Of a stretch of DNA of 58,131 nt, positions 50,545 to 58,131 are shown piece after piece. The stretch is from Betaproteobacteria bacterium (GTDB taxonomy: Bacteria > Pseudomonadota > Gammaproteobacteria > Burkholderiales > Casimicrobiaceae): positions 1 to 58,131 of the forward strand of contig JADIZG010000016.1 in NCBI GenBank assembly GCA_016704895.1. Reading direction: 5' to 3'. The position numbers were made by a program, and so were the translations under genes. Each line of letters starts with the position of its first letter. Position 1 is the first letter of the stretch. The notes below the pieces were generated by a model. The model was not told where the DNA came from, did not search any database, and saw nothing but the letters and a program-made list of their open reading frames with translations.

Positions 50545-50694
50545 GTCGGCCTGAAGGCCGACCCACAGGATGGCGCGAGGTTGTGGGTCGGGCTTCAGCC
50601 CGACGGTTTGCGGATCCGGGATGCTTGTCGGCCTGAAGGCCGACCCACAGGATGGCGCGAGGTTGTGGGTCGGGCTTCAGCCCGACGGTTTGCG
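50545..50694. repeat. Hairpin (REP-like) repeat cluster C, four copies in two 68-base units
   Basis: Two near-identical 68-base units (50545-50612 and 50627-50694, period 82). Each holds a forward GGCC-stem copy and an inverted GGGC-stem copy about 24 bases apart: 50545-50562, 50587-50604, 50627-50644 and 50669-50686. It lies between the convergent rsmE and holA genes and could act as a bidirectional transcription-end or mRNA-protecting structure. Confidence 0.88.
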
Positions 50695-50705
50695 CGCCGC
50701 GACAG

Positions 50706-51746
50706 TCAGGCCTGCGCCTGCGCGACCAGCGGACGCGCGGGCTTGCCGGCGAGCACGAGCGCAACGGCGCCGAGCTCGTCCCACGGGTCCTGCGAACCGA
50801 GCCCCTTCGAGAGCGCGTCGAGGCGCGCGAGCTCGGCCACGAGCGACGGCGCGAGGTCCTTCGGGATGCGCTGCGCGGCGCGCTCCATCGCCATCGCGCG
50901 ACGGCCCCATACGCGCGCCTGGCGCACGGCGTTGCCCGCCGGCACGCCCTGCGCCACGAGACCCTGCACGAGCGCGAGCGCGTGCACGTCCTCGGAAAGC
51001 TGCCACACCGGCAGCACCGGCGACTCGCCCTCGCCGCGCAGCACGTCGAGGATGCGCAGCGCGCGCCTCGCGTCGCCGCCGAGCCACGCTTCGGAGAGCG
51101 CCGCCACGTCGTAGCGCGCGACGTCCGCGACCGCGTCGACGACCGCGTCGTGGTCGAGCTGGCCTGCCGGGAGCAGCAGCGCGAGCTTCTCGATCTCCTG
51201 CTTCGCGGCGAGCAGGTTGCCTTCGCTCGCCTCGGCGAGGAACGCGAGCGTGTCGGGCGACGCCTTCTGTCCCTGCCTCGCGAGCCGCTGCGAGATCCAG
51301 CGCGGCAGCTCCTCGCGCGCGACCGGCCAGACGGCGACCTCGACCCCCGCCTGCGCGAGCGCCGTGAACCACGCCGACGACTGCGCGGCCTTCTCGAGCT
51401 TCGGCAGCGTCACCAGCGTCACGTTGTCGGGATTCGGGTTCGACGCGTAGGCCTCCAGCGCCTTCGCGCCCTCGACGCCGGGCTTGCCGGTCGGGATGCG
51501 CAGGTCGACCAGCCGGCGCGTCCCGAACAGCCCGAGGTTCGCGTTGTTCGCGAGGAACGCGTCCCAGCGGAACTGGGGTTCGACGACGAATACCTCCCGC
51601 TCCTCGCAGCCCGCGCGTCGCGCCGCCGCGCGAATCGCGTCGCCGGCCTCGAGCGCGAGCAGCGGCTCGTCGCCGTGGATCACGTAGAGCGGCGCGAGCT
51701 TGCGTTCGAGGTGCGACGCCAGCGCCTCGAGCTTGAGCTGCGTCAC
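50706..51746 (-). CDS. holA: DNA polymerase III subunit delta
   Basis: A 346-residue protein that opens the sliding clamp as part of the clamp loader. The N-terminus LYVIHGDEPLLALEAGDAIR is characteristic of delta. VTLVTLPKLEKAAQSSAWF and EGNLLAAKQEIEKLALL follow in the AAA-like domain, and the C-terminal collar has LPVWQLSEDVHALALVQGLV. There is no Walker motif, as expected for this subunit. GTG 51746 overlaps the lptE stop as GTGA. The order leuS-lptE-holA is conserved widely in beta- and gammaproteobacteria. Length is normal. Confidence 0.92.
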   Translation of the reverse strand: MTQLKLEALASHLERKLAPLYVIHGDEPLLALEAGDAIRAAARRAGCEEREVFVVEPQFRWDAFLANNANLGLFGTRRLVDLRIPTGKPGVEGAKALEAYASNPNPDNVTLVTLPKLEKAAQSSAWFTALAQAGVEVAVWPVAREELPRWISQRLARQGQKASPDTLAFLAEASEGNLLAAKQEIEKLALLLPAGQLDHDAVVDAVADVARYDVAALSEAWLGGDARRALRILDVLRGEGESPVLPVWQLSEDVHALALVQGLVAQGVPAGNAVRQARVWGRRAMAMERAAQRIPKDLAPSLVAELARLDALSKGLGSQDPWDELGAVALVLAGKPARPLVAQAQA

Positions 51747-52255
51747 GGCTTCCGCGCCGCCTGCAGCCGGCGCACCATCTGCGCGACCGCGTCGGTTTGC
51801 ATCTCGACGAGCAGGCGCTGCTCCTGGATCTCGCGCGCGAGGCGCTCGGTGTCGTCGAACGTGTAGGCGCGCAGCACGACGATCTCGTCGAGCGGCAGCC
51901 ACACCTCGCCGCCGGCGCCGCGCAGCGAGAAGGCGACGCGCTTGGTGAGCACGAACTCCCGCGCCCGTCCGCCCGGCGACAGCGAGAGCACCGACTTGTC
52001 GTCGGAGAGGTTCGAGACGTCGAGCACGACCTGCGCGTTCTGGGGCGAGTCCAGCACCCTGGCGCTGCCGCCGCTGGCGAGCGCACGCCTGAGCTCGACC
52101 GTGAACGGCAGCGCGGGCGGAGCGCCGACGTAGATCGAATCGAACGCGTAGCTCGCGGTGCCGCGGAGCTGGAAGCCGCAGGACGCGAGCGACGCGACCA
52201 GCGCGAAGGCGGCGAGGATCGTGGTGCGGCGCTTGGCGTGCACGGTCACAATCAC
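51743..52255 (-). CDS. lptE: LPS-assembly lipoprotein
   Basis: A 170-residue outer-membrane lipoprotein that plugs the LptD barrel and helps place LPS in the outer membrane. The signal peptide ends in the lipobox LASC, followed directly by GFQLRGT, the LptE hallmark. SARVLDSPQNAQVVLDVSNL and later the EIVVLRAYTFDD and LLVEMQTDAVAQMVRRL blocks are as in the family. The start is one of three GTG codons; 52255 overlaps the leuS stop as GTGA and is preferred, with 52249 and 52243 as alternatives. It lies between leuS and holA. Confidence 0.92.
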   Translation of the reverse strand: MIVTVHAKRRTTILAAFALVASLASCGFQLRGTASYAFDSIYVGAPPALPFTVELRRALASGGSARVLDSPQNAQVVLDVSNLSDDKSVLSLSPGGRAREFVLTKRVAFSLRGAGGEVWLPLDEIVVLRAYTFDDTERLAREIQEQRLLVEMQTDAVAQMVRRLQAARKP

Positions 52256-54920
52256 ACTACGACGTTCACGAGTCGTCCGGGCACGACGATCACCTTCTTC
52301 ACCGGCGCGCCCCCCGCGTGCTTCGCGACCTCGTCGGACGCGCGCGCGGCCGCCTCGATCGCGGCGCGATCGGCGGTCGCGGGGACGACGATCCTGCCGC
52401 GCAGCTTGCCGTTCACCTGCAGCACCAGCTCGATCGCATCCTGCGCGAGCGCGCGCTCGTCGACCTCGGGCCAGGGCGCGTCGAGCAGGTCGCCCATCTC
52501 GTCCGCGTAGCCCAGGTCGCGCCACAGCGCCCACGTGGTGTGCGGGACGACCGGATAGAGCACGCGCAGCAGGATCGAGAGGCCCTCGCGGATGACCGGC
52601 TCGGCGCCGGGCGCGTCGACGGACAGCCCGTCCAGCGCGTTCAGCATCTTGTAGCCGGCCGACACGACCGTGTTGTACTGGACGCGCTCGTAGTCGTAGT
52701 TCGCCTGCCGGAGCGCGAGATGGACCTCGCGGCGCGCGGCCTTCGCGGCTTCGCCCGCGTCGGTGCCCGCGGGAACGCGCTCGCAGCCGCGCACGACGAC
52801 GAGCTTGCCCTGCGCGTAGGCCCACAGGCGCTTGAGGAACCGGTAGCTCCCCTCGACGCCCGCGTCGGACCACTCGAGCGTCGCCTCGGGCGGCGACGCG
52901 AACATCACGAAGTGCCGCGCCGTGTCCGCGCCGAAGCGCTCGATGATGTCCTCGGGGTCGACGCCGTTCTTCTCGGACTTCGACATCTTCGACACGCCGC
53001 CGTACTCGACGCTCGTGCCGTCGGCGAGCTTCCCGCCCGCGATGCGCCCGTCGTCGCCGACGACCGGCGTCACGTCCGTCGGCGGGTGATAGTCGATGCC
53101 GCCCCGGTCGTTCCGCGAGAACCAGCTGTGGTTGAGCACCATCCCCTGCGTCAGCAGGCGCGTGAACGGCTCGTCGAACTTCACGAGCCCCATGTCGCGC
53201 ATCACCTTGGTCCAGAACCGCGCGTAGAGCAGGTGCAGGATCGCGTGCTCGATGCCGCCGATGTACTGGTCCATCGGCATCCAGTAGTCGTTGCGCGCGT
53301 CGACCATCGTGGTCGCGTCCGGGCACGCGTAGCGCATGTAGTACCAGGACGAATCGACGAACGTGTCCATCGTGTCGGTCTCGCGCCGCGCGGGCCTGCC
53401 GCACGACGGGCAGTCGACCGCGAGGAAATCCTCGCGCTTCGCGAGCGGATTGCCGCTGCCGTCGGGGATGCAGTCCTCGGGCAGCACCACCGGCAGGTCG
53501 CGCTCGGGCACCGGCACGGAACCGCACGCGTCGCAGTGGATCATCGGGATCGGCGTGCCCCAGTAGCGCTGGCGCGAGATGCCCCAGTCGCGCAGGCGCC
53601 ACGTCACCTGCTTCTCGCCGAGCCCCTTCGCCGCGAGGTCGGCCGCGATCGCGTCGACGGCGGGCGCGTAGGCGAGGCCGTCGTACCTGCCCGAGTGCAC
53701 GCAGCGTCCGCGCGCCTTGTCCTCGTACCACGGCTGCCAGCGCGTGTCGTCGAACGTCTCGCCGTCGACCGCGACCACCTGCTGGATGTGCAGCCCGTAC
53801 TTGCGCGCGAACGCGAAGTCGCGCTCGTCGTGCGCCGGGACGCCCATCACCGCACCGTCGCCGTAGGCCATCAGCACGTAGTTGCCGACCCACACCTCGA
53901 CCTGCGCGCCGGTCAGCGGGTGCGTGACGTAGAGCCCCGTCCGCACGCCTTCCTTCTCCATCGTGGCGACGTCGGCCTCCATCACCGAGCCGTGCCGCGC
54001 CTTCTCGACGAACTCGTGCACGTGCGTCGAGCGCACGGCGGCGACCGCGGCGAGCGGATGCTCGGGCGCGACCGCGACGAAGGTCACGCCCATGATCGTG
54101 TCGGCGCGCGTCGTGAACACGACCCACGCGGGCGCTTCTTGGGGGCGTCGGCGGGACGAGCCGCTCGCCCGCTGGGGGGTCGCGGACTTCGTGCTAAAGG
54201 GAACGCGAAGCGCACCCCCTGGCTCTTCCCGATCCAGTTGGCCTGCATCGTCTTCACGCGCTCGGGCCAGCCGTCCATGCGGTCGAGCGAGGCGAGCAGC
54301 TCCTCCGCGTAGTCGGTGATCTTCAGGTAGTAGCCCGGGATCTCGCGCTTCTCGACGACGGCGCCGGTGCGCCAGCCGCGCCCGTCGATGACCTGCTCGT
54401 TCGCGAGCACGGTCTGGTCGACCGGATCCCAGTTCACGACCTGCGTCTTGCGGTACGCGACGCCGCGCTCGAGCATCTTCAGGAACAGCCACTGGTTCCA
54501 CTTGTAGTACGCGGGATCGCAGGCGGCGATCTCGCGCGACCAGTCGATCGCGAGCCCCATCGCCTGCATCTGCTTCTTCATGTAGGCGATGTTCTCGTAC
54601 GTCCACGCCGCCGGCGGCTTGCCGCTCTTCATCGCGGCGTTCTCGGCCGGCAGCCCGAACGCGTCCCAGCCCATCGGCATCAGCACGTTGTACCCGCGCA
54701 TGCGCAGGTGCCGCGCCATCACGTCGTTGATCGTGTAGTTGCGCACGTGCCCCATGTGCAGCCGCCCGGACGGGTAGGGCAGCATCGACACGCAGTAGAA
54801 CTTGCCCTTCGCGTGGCGCGCGTCGTCCTCGCGGGCGCGGTAGGCGTCCTGCGCGTCCCACGCGGCGTGCGCGTCGGACTCGATCGATCTCGGGTCGAAG
54901 GTCTGCGGTTCGGTGGACAT
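52252..54920 (-). CDS. leuS: Leucyl-tRNA synthetase (frameshift and extra segment)
   Basis: Class I synthetase that charges tRNA-Leu. It has the HIGH-type motif in SGRLHMGHVRNY, WDAFGLPAENAA, the editing-domain start TTRADTIMGVTF, the zinc-like DACGSVPVPERDLPV segment, YIGGIEHAILHLLYARF, and KMSKSEKNG. A single frame runs from ATG 54920 to WIGKSQGVRFAFP and another from APAWVVFTTRAD to the stop; they differ by one base. Between them about 70 bases (54132-54199) replace the ~12 residues usual in related enzymes. The gene is essential and single-copy in most bacteria, so the break should be an error or a small tolerated insertion. Confidence 0.88.
54132..54199. other. Extra GC-rich segment in leuS at the editing-domain border
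   Basis: On the minus strand it reads Ser/Arg/Pro-rich in all three frames and carries homopolymer tracts (six C, five C). It is about 35-40 bases longer than expected at this point between WIGKS and TTRADT. It could be a small palindromic or intergenic repeat that landed in the gene, with a one-base error in a C run adding the frameshift. Confidence 0.45.
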
Positions 54921-54996
54921 GGCGGTCGGGGGGCGGTGTCGCGGCGCGTCGGCGGCACCGGAAAGGGGGATTCTAAAGGACGGCGCCTTCCGGGGA

Positions 54997-55566
54997 TCAG
55001 CCGGGCACGCCGGCGACGAGCACCCAGGCGCCGATCGCGGCGAAGATCGCGGCCGCGACGATCCGGATCGCCTTGAACGGGATGCGGTCCGCGGCGAGCT
55101 TGCCCGCGAACACGACCGGCACGTTCGCGATCAGCATGCCGAGCGTCGTGCCGACCACCACGGCGGCGAGCGCGTCGAACTTCGCCGCGAGCATCACGGT
55201 CGCGATCTGCGTCTTGTCGCCCATCTCGGCCAGGAAGAACGCGACGACGGTGACGCCGAACACGCCCCACCGGCCCGCCTCGGGAGCGCGCTCGTCGTCG
55301 AGCGTGTCGGGCTTGAGCGCCCACAGCGCGACGGCGAAGAAGGACGCCGCGAGGAGCCACCGCAGCAGGTCGGCGGGCACCACGCCGCGCACCCAGTTGC
55401 CGAGCCAGCCGGCGAGCGCGTGGTTCGCGAGCGTCGCGACGAGGATGCCCGCGACGATCGGCCACGGCCGCCGGAACCGCGCGGCGAGCACGAGGGACAG
55501 GAGCTGGGTCTTGTCGCCGATCTCGCCGATCGCGACGACACCCGCGGAGACGAGGAGGGCTTCCAT
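54997..55566 (-). CDS. GDT1/TMEM165 family cation transporter (Mn exporter-like)
   Basis: A 189-residue protein with six membrane helices and two copies of the family motif ExGD[KR]T: EIGDKTQLLSLVLA near residue 15 and EMGDKTQIATVMLA near residue 115. The two lie in oppositely oriented halves. UPF0016/GDT1 members move Mn or Ca out of the cytoplasm; bacterial MneA and related proteins export Mn. ATG 55566 is directly after a run of G that may act as the ribosome site. No yybP-ykoY-type Mn riboswitch is evident upstream. It is divergent from dsbD, with palindromic sequences between. Confidence 0.9.
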   Translation of the reverse strand: MEALLVSAGVVAIGEIGDKTQLLSLVLAARFRRPWPIVAGILVATLANHALAGWLGNWVRGVVPADLLRWLLAASFFAVALWALKPDTLDDERAPEAGRWGVFGVTVVAFFLAEMGDKTQIATVMLAAKFDALAAVVVGTTLGMLIANVPVVFAGKLAADRIPFKAIRIVAAAIFAAIGAWVLVAGVPG

Positions 55567-55579
55567 GGGGGGGGTGGTA

Positions 55580-55651
55580 CCAGGCACGTGCCTGGCGCAG
55601 GCCGGGGGTCTGATCGGGGGTCTGATCGGTGCCGGGCACGTGCCTGGCACC
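55580..55651. repeat. Two related palindromes with a short tandem repeat
   Basis: CCAGGCACGTGCCTGG (55580-55595) is perfect. A second palindrome with the same CACGTG centre spans 55628-55651, with one G-T. Between them GGGGGTCTGATCG occurs twice with a 12-base period (55604-55628). The cluster lies in the 296-base gap between the divergent GDT1 and dsbD genes and is different from the 18-base hairpins. Nothing else was recognised in this gap. Confidence 0.7.
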
Positions 55652-55862
55652 CGGGGCGACTCGACGCGAACCGGCTCGCCTGACCGCCGCACGCCCCCCG
55701 AAAGGACCGCGGATTCTACCAAACGGTCCGACCCGCCCGGTGGGGGAATCCGGGGCGCCCTCCGCCAGGTGGCACAATCAAGGAATGCGGGAACCCGGGA
55801 AGCGGTTTTCCGCTCTATCCGAGTGCCCGCCCGGGTTTCCCCCGGATCGACCCCCGACCGCG

Positions 55863-58055
55863 ATGCCTTCGACCTTCCGCCCCCCGACGCCCGGGCCCCG
55901 AGCCTGGTGGGCGGCGCTCGCGCTCGCCGCGACCGTGCTCGCGCCGGTCGCCTCGGCGGCGCCGGTCAGCACGCCCAACGTCGAGGCGGAGCTCGTCCCG
56001 GCGACGACGGCCGCCGTGCCGGGGCAGCCGGTCACGGTCGCCCTGCGGCTCAAGCACCGCGAGGGCTGGCACACCTACTGGCAGAACCCGGGCGACTCGG
56101 GGCTGCCGACGACGATCGAATGGAAGCTCCCGCCGGGCGTGAAGGCGGGGCCGATCGACTGGCCCGCCCCGCACGCGCTGCCTGTCGGGCCGCTCGTCAA
56201 CTACGGCTTCGAGGGCGAGATCCTGCTGCCCTCGACGCTCACGGTCGCCTCCGACGCGAAGCCGGGCAGCGAGCTCGCGATCGCCGCGCGGGCGGACTGG
56301 CTCGTCTGCAAGGAGACCTGCATCCCCGAGGGGGTCGACCTCACGCTCGCGCTGCCGGTCGCGGCGAGCGCGTCAGCCCATCCGCGGTGGGGGGCGCCGA
56401 TCGCCGCGACGGTCGCGGCGCTGCCCAGGCCGCTCGCCGGATGGGGCGTCGCGGCGCAGGGCGAGGGCCAGCGCGTGCGCGTCGCGCTCACGCCGCCCGC
56501 GGGCGCGGCCGATCCGGGCAAGCTCCACTTCTTCCCGTTCAAGGAAGGGCAGGTCGAGGCGTCCGCGCCGCAGGCGCTCGCGCGCGACGGCGCGGGCTAC
56601 GTGCTCACGCTGCCGGTCGCCTACCAGCTCGCGCCGGGCTTCGCGCGCGTCGCGGGCGTCCTGTCCGCGTCGAACGGCATCGGCGGCGCGATGGCGGCGA
56701 CGATCGACGTGCCGCTCGCGGGCAGCGTCGTCGCGGGGCCGAAGCCGGTCGACGCCGCGGCGCCTGCGCTCGCGATCCCGCCCGCGGCGGTTCCCGCGGC
56801 CGCGACGATGTCGCTGCTGTTCGCCGTGATCGCCGCGTTCCTGGGCGGCATGATCCTCAACCTGATGCCCTGCGTGCTGCCGGTGCTGTCGATCAAGGTG
56901 CTGGGCTTCGCCGAGCACCACGACTCGCGCGCGACGATGCGCCGCGAGGGCCTCGCGTACGGCGCGGGCGTGCTCGTCACGTTCGTCGCGCTCGCCGGCG
57001 TGATGCTCGCGCTGCGCGCGGCGGGCGAGCAGCTCGGATGGGGCTTCCAGCTCCAGTCGCCGGTGGTCGTCGCGGCGCTCGCCGTGCTGTTCTTCGTGCT
57101 CGCGCTGAACCTCTCCGGCGTGTTCGAGTTCGGCCAGTTCGCGCCCTCGTCGGTGCTGAGCTGGGCGTCGAAGAACCGCACGCTCGACGCGTTCGGCACC
57201 GGCGTGCTCGCCGTCGTCATCGCGTCGCCGTGCACCGCGCCGTTCATGGGCGCGGCGCTGGGCTTCGCGCTCTCGCAGCCCGCGATCGAGACGATCGCGG
57301 TGTTCGTCGCGCTGGGCGCCGGCATGGCGCTGCCGTACGTGCTGCTGGCGTGGTTCCCGGCGTGGCGGCGCGCGCTGCCGAAGCCGGGCGCGTGGATGCT
57401 GCGCTTCAAGCAGCTGCTCGCGTTCCCGCTCTACGCGACGGTCGCGTGGCTCGCGTGGGTGCTCGGCTCGCAGCTCGACGTCGACGCGGTGCTGCGCCTC
57501 GCGATCGTGCTCATTGCCGTGGCGTTCGCGCTGTGGGCGTGGCACGTGTCGCGCATGGGATCGACGCGCGTCTGGAAGCTCGTGTCGCTCGCGGCGCTGG
57601 CCGGCGCGGTCGTCGTGGCGCTCCCGCTTGCGGCGCCGGCCCCTGCGGAATCCGCGACTGCGACGTCGCCGGCACCGGGGTCTGTCGCGTGGCAGGGGTA
57701 TTCGCCGGCGCGGCTCGCCGAGCTCGCGGCCGCGGGGCCGGTGTTCGTCGACTTCACCGCCGCCTGGTGCGTCACCTGCCAGGTCAACAAGCGGCTCGTG
57801 CTCTCGGACCGGGCGCTGCTGGACGCGTTCGCCGACCGCAAGGTCGCGCTCGTCCGGGCCGACTGGACGCGCCGCGACGCCGACATCACCCGCGCGCTCG
57901 CCGCGCTGGGCCGCAGCGGCGTGCCCGTCTACGTGCTGTACCGTCCGGGCCGGGAACCATTGCTGCTGCCCGAGGTTCTTACCACCCGCATCGTGACCGA
58001 CGCGCTGGCGACCCTCGACGGTCCCGCGCTCGCCCAGACGGAGGCCGCCCGATGA
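55863..58055 (+). CDS. dsbD: Thiol:disulfide interchange protein DsbD
   Basis: A 730-residue inner-membrane electron carrier that passes thiol reductant from cytoplasmic thioredoxin to periplasmic partners. It has a signal peptide (WWAALALAATVLAPVASA), and an N-terminal periplasmic domain of the ScsB-like type with a Cys pair (VCKETCIPEG). Then come eight membrane helices with the redox Cys in LMPCVLPVLSIK and ASPCTAPFMG. The C-terminal thioredoxin domain has AWCVTCQVNKRLVL. The start is set at 55863 for the signal peptide; an ATG at 55785 is possible. Its stop overlaps the next gene as ATGA. Confidence 0.9.
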   Translation: MPSTFRPPTPGPRAWWAALALAATVLAPVASAAPVSTPNVEAELVPATTAAVPGQPVTVALRLKHREGWHTYWQNPGDSGLPTTIEWKLPPGVKAGPIDWPAPHALPVGPLVNYGFEGEILLPSTLTVASDAKPGSELAIAARADWLVCKETCIPEGVDLTLALPVAASASAHPRWGAPIAATVAALPRPLAGWGVAAQGEGQRVRVALTPPAGAADPGKLHFFPFKEGQVEASAPQALARDGAGYVLTLPVAYQLAPGFARVAGVLSASNGIGGAMAATIDVPLAGSVVAGPKPVDAAAPALAIPPAAVPAAATMSLLFAVIAAFLGGMILNLMPCVLPVLSIKVLGFAEHHDSRATMRREGLAYGAGVLVTFVALAGVMLALRAAGEQLGWGFQLQSPVVVAALAVLFFVLALNLSGVFEFGQFAPSSVLSWASKNRTLDAFGTGVLAVVIASPCTAPFMGAALGFALSQPAIETIAVFVALGAGMALPYVLLAWFPAWRRALPKPGAWMLRFKQLLAFPLYATVAWLAWVLGSQLDVDAVLRLAIVLIAVAFALWAWHVSRMGSTRVWKLVSLAALAGAVVVALPLAAPAPAESATATSPAPGSVAWQGYSPARLAELAAAGPVFVDFTAAWCVTCQVNKRLVLSDRALLDAFADRKVALVRADWTRRDADITRALAALGRSGVPVYVLYRPGREPLLLPEVLTTRIVTDALATLDGPALAQTEAAR

Positions 58056-58131
58056 ACCAGGACACCACCCGACGAACTGCCCAGCGCGTCGCCGCCGCCG
58101 CGCTCGCGTCGGCGTTCACCGCCATCGCGTC
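58052..58131 (+). CDS. Start of an exported protein, cut by window edge
   Basis: Only 26 codons are visible: MNQDTTRRTAQRV followed by a hydrophobic Ala-rich stretch (AAAALASAFTAIA), a typical signal peptide. ATG 58052 overlaps the dsbD stop by four bases. By position it may be a periplasmic thioredoxin-like (TlpA/ResA) protein fed by DsbD, but that is a guess from context. Confidence 0.55.
   Translation, partial: MNQDTTRRTAQRVAAAALASAFTAIA

Noticed and set aside
41442..50694. Regularly spaced short repeats that might suggest a CRISPR array.
   Set aside because: The repeats are 18-base palindromes in mixed orientation with repeated spacers, at irregular distances and in three separate places. 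No cas genes are present.
52252..54920. leuS as a true pseudogene.
   Set aside because: All catalytic and editing motifs are intact and the gene is normally essential. No second leuS is visible in the window, so an error or tolerated insertion is more likely.

Overview
The window is GC-rich DNA with the gene content of a betaproteobacterium, most likely Burkholderiales. The signs are a Bug/TctC-type binding protein, two TRAP transporters, a yqjD-yqjE-yqjK-like set, a DUF2788 gene, a PA0069-type radical SAM gene, the gene order leuS-lptE-holA, and frequent GTG starts with 4-base ATGA/GTGA overlaps. This placement is inference from gene content; no rRNA or tRNA gene was seen.

Layout. 1-3475: four tandem family-2-like glycosyltransferase genes, the first cut by the window edge. 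3484-4490: small membrane/stress operon (YqjD/E/K type). 4579-10397: a cupin, a small membrane protein, a DUF1992 protein, dacB, bioA, pip and an AhpD-like protein. 10583-26978: a large sugar-acid catabolic locus built around two divergent GntR-family regulators. The leftward arm has a TRAP transporter, a glucarate-dehydratase-like enolase, a short-chain dehydrogenase and an FAH-family hydrolase. The rightward arm has a zinc alcohol dehydrogenase, a second TRAP transporter, a second enolase-superfamily dehydratase, a UxaA/GarD-type dehydratase and an IlvD/Edd dehydratase. Together these look like uptake of uronates or aldonates and a non-phosphorylating route through 2-keto-3-deoxy and diketo acids. 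27121-32246: an orphan Bug-type binding protein, a ureidoglycolate-lyase-like gene, an MscS-type channel and small membrane proteins.

32306-37186 is the most unusual part: a compact leftward operon coding for an AMP-ligase/carrier-protein didomain resembling oxalyl-CoA synthetase, a thiamine-diphosphate enzyme of the oxalyl-CoA decarboxylase/2-hydroxyacyl-CoA lyase family whose usual catalytic Glu is Gln, and a stand-alone condensation domain whose catalytic His is Asn. It may be a small, undescribed NRPS-like pathway.

37346-48885: glyoxalase-like protein, ECF sigma/anti-sigma pair, TTC38-like protein, hemerythrin, acetyltransferase, metallo-hydrolase, RraA-like protein, radical SAM protein, metY, alpha/beta hydrolase, DUF2189 and redoxin. 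48964-58131: housekeeping genes rsmE, holA, lptE, leuS, a GDT1-type Mn exporter, dsbD and the start of an exported protein. Three intergenic regions carry clusters of an 18-base hairpin (12 copies) whose stem changes in a compensatory way.

About ten genes are broken by single-base indels, mostly in short C or G runs, and a 25-base G tract lies at the bioA/dacB junction. Essential genes such as leuS are affected, so most of these are probably sequence errors; they are described as single genes with the break noted.
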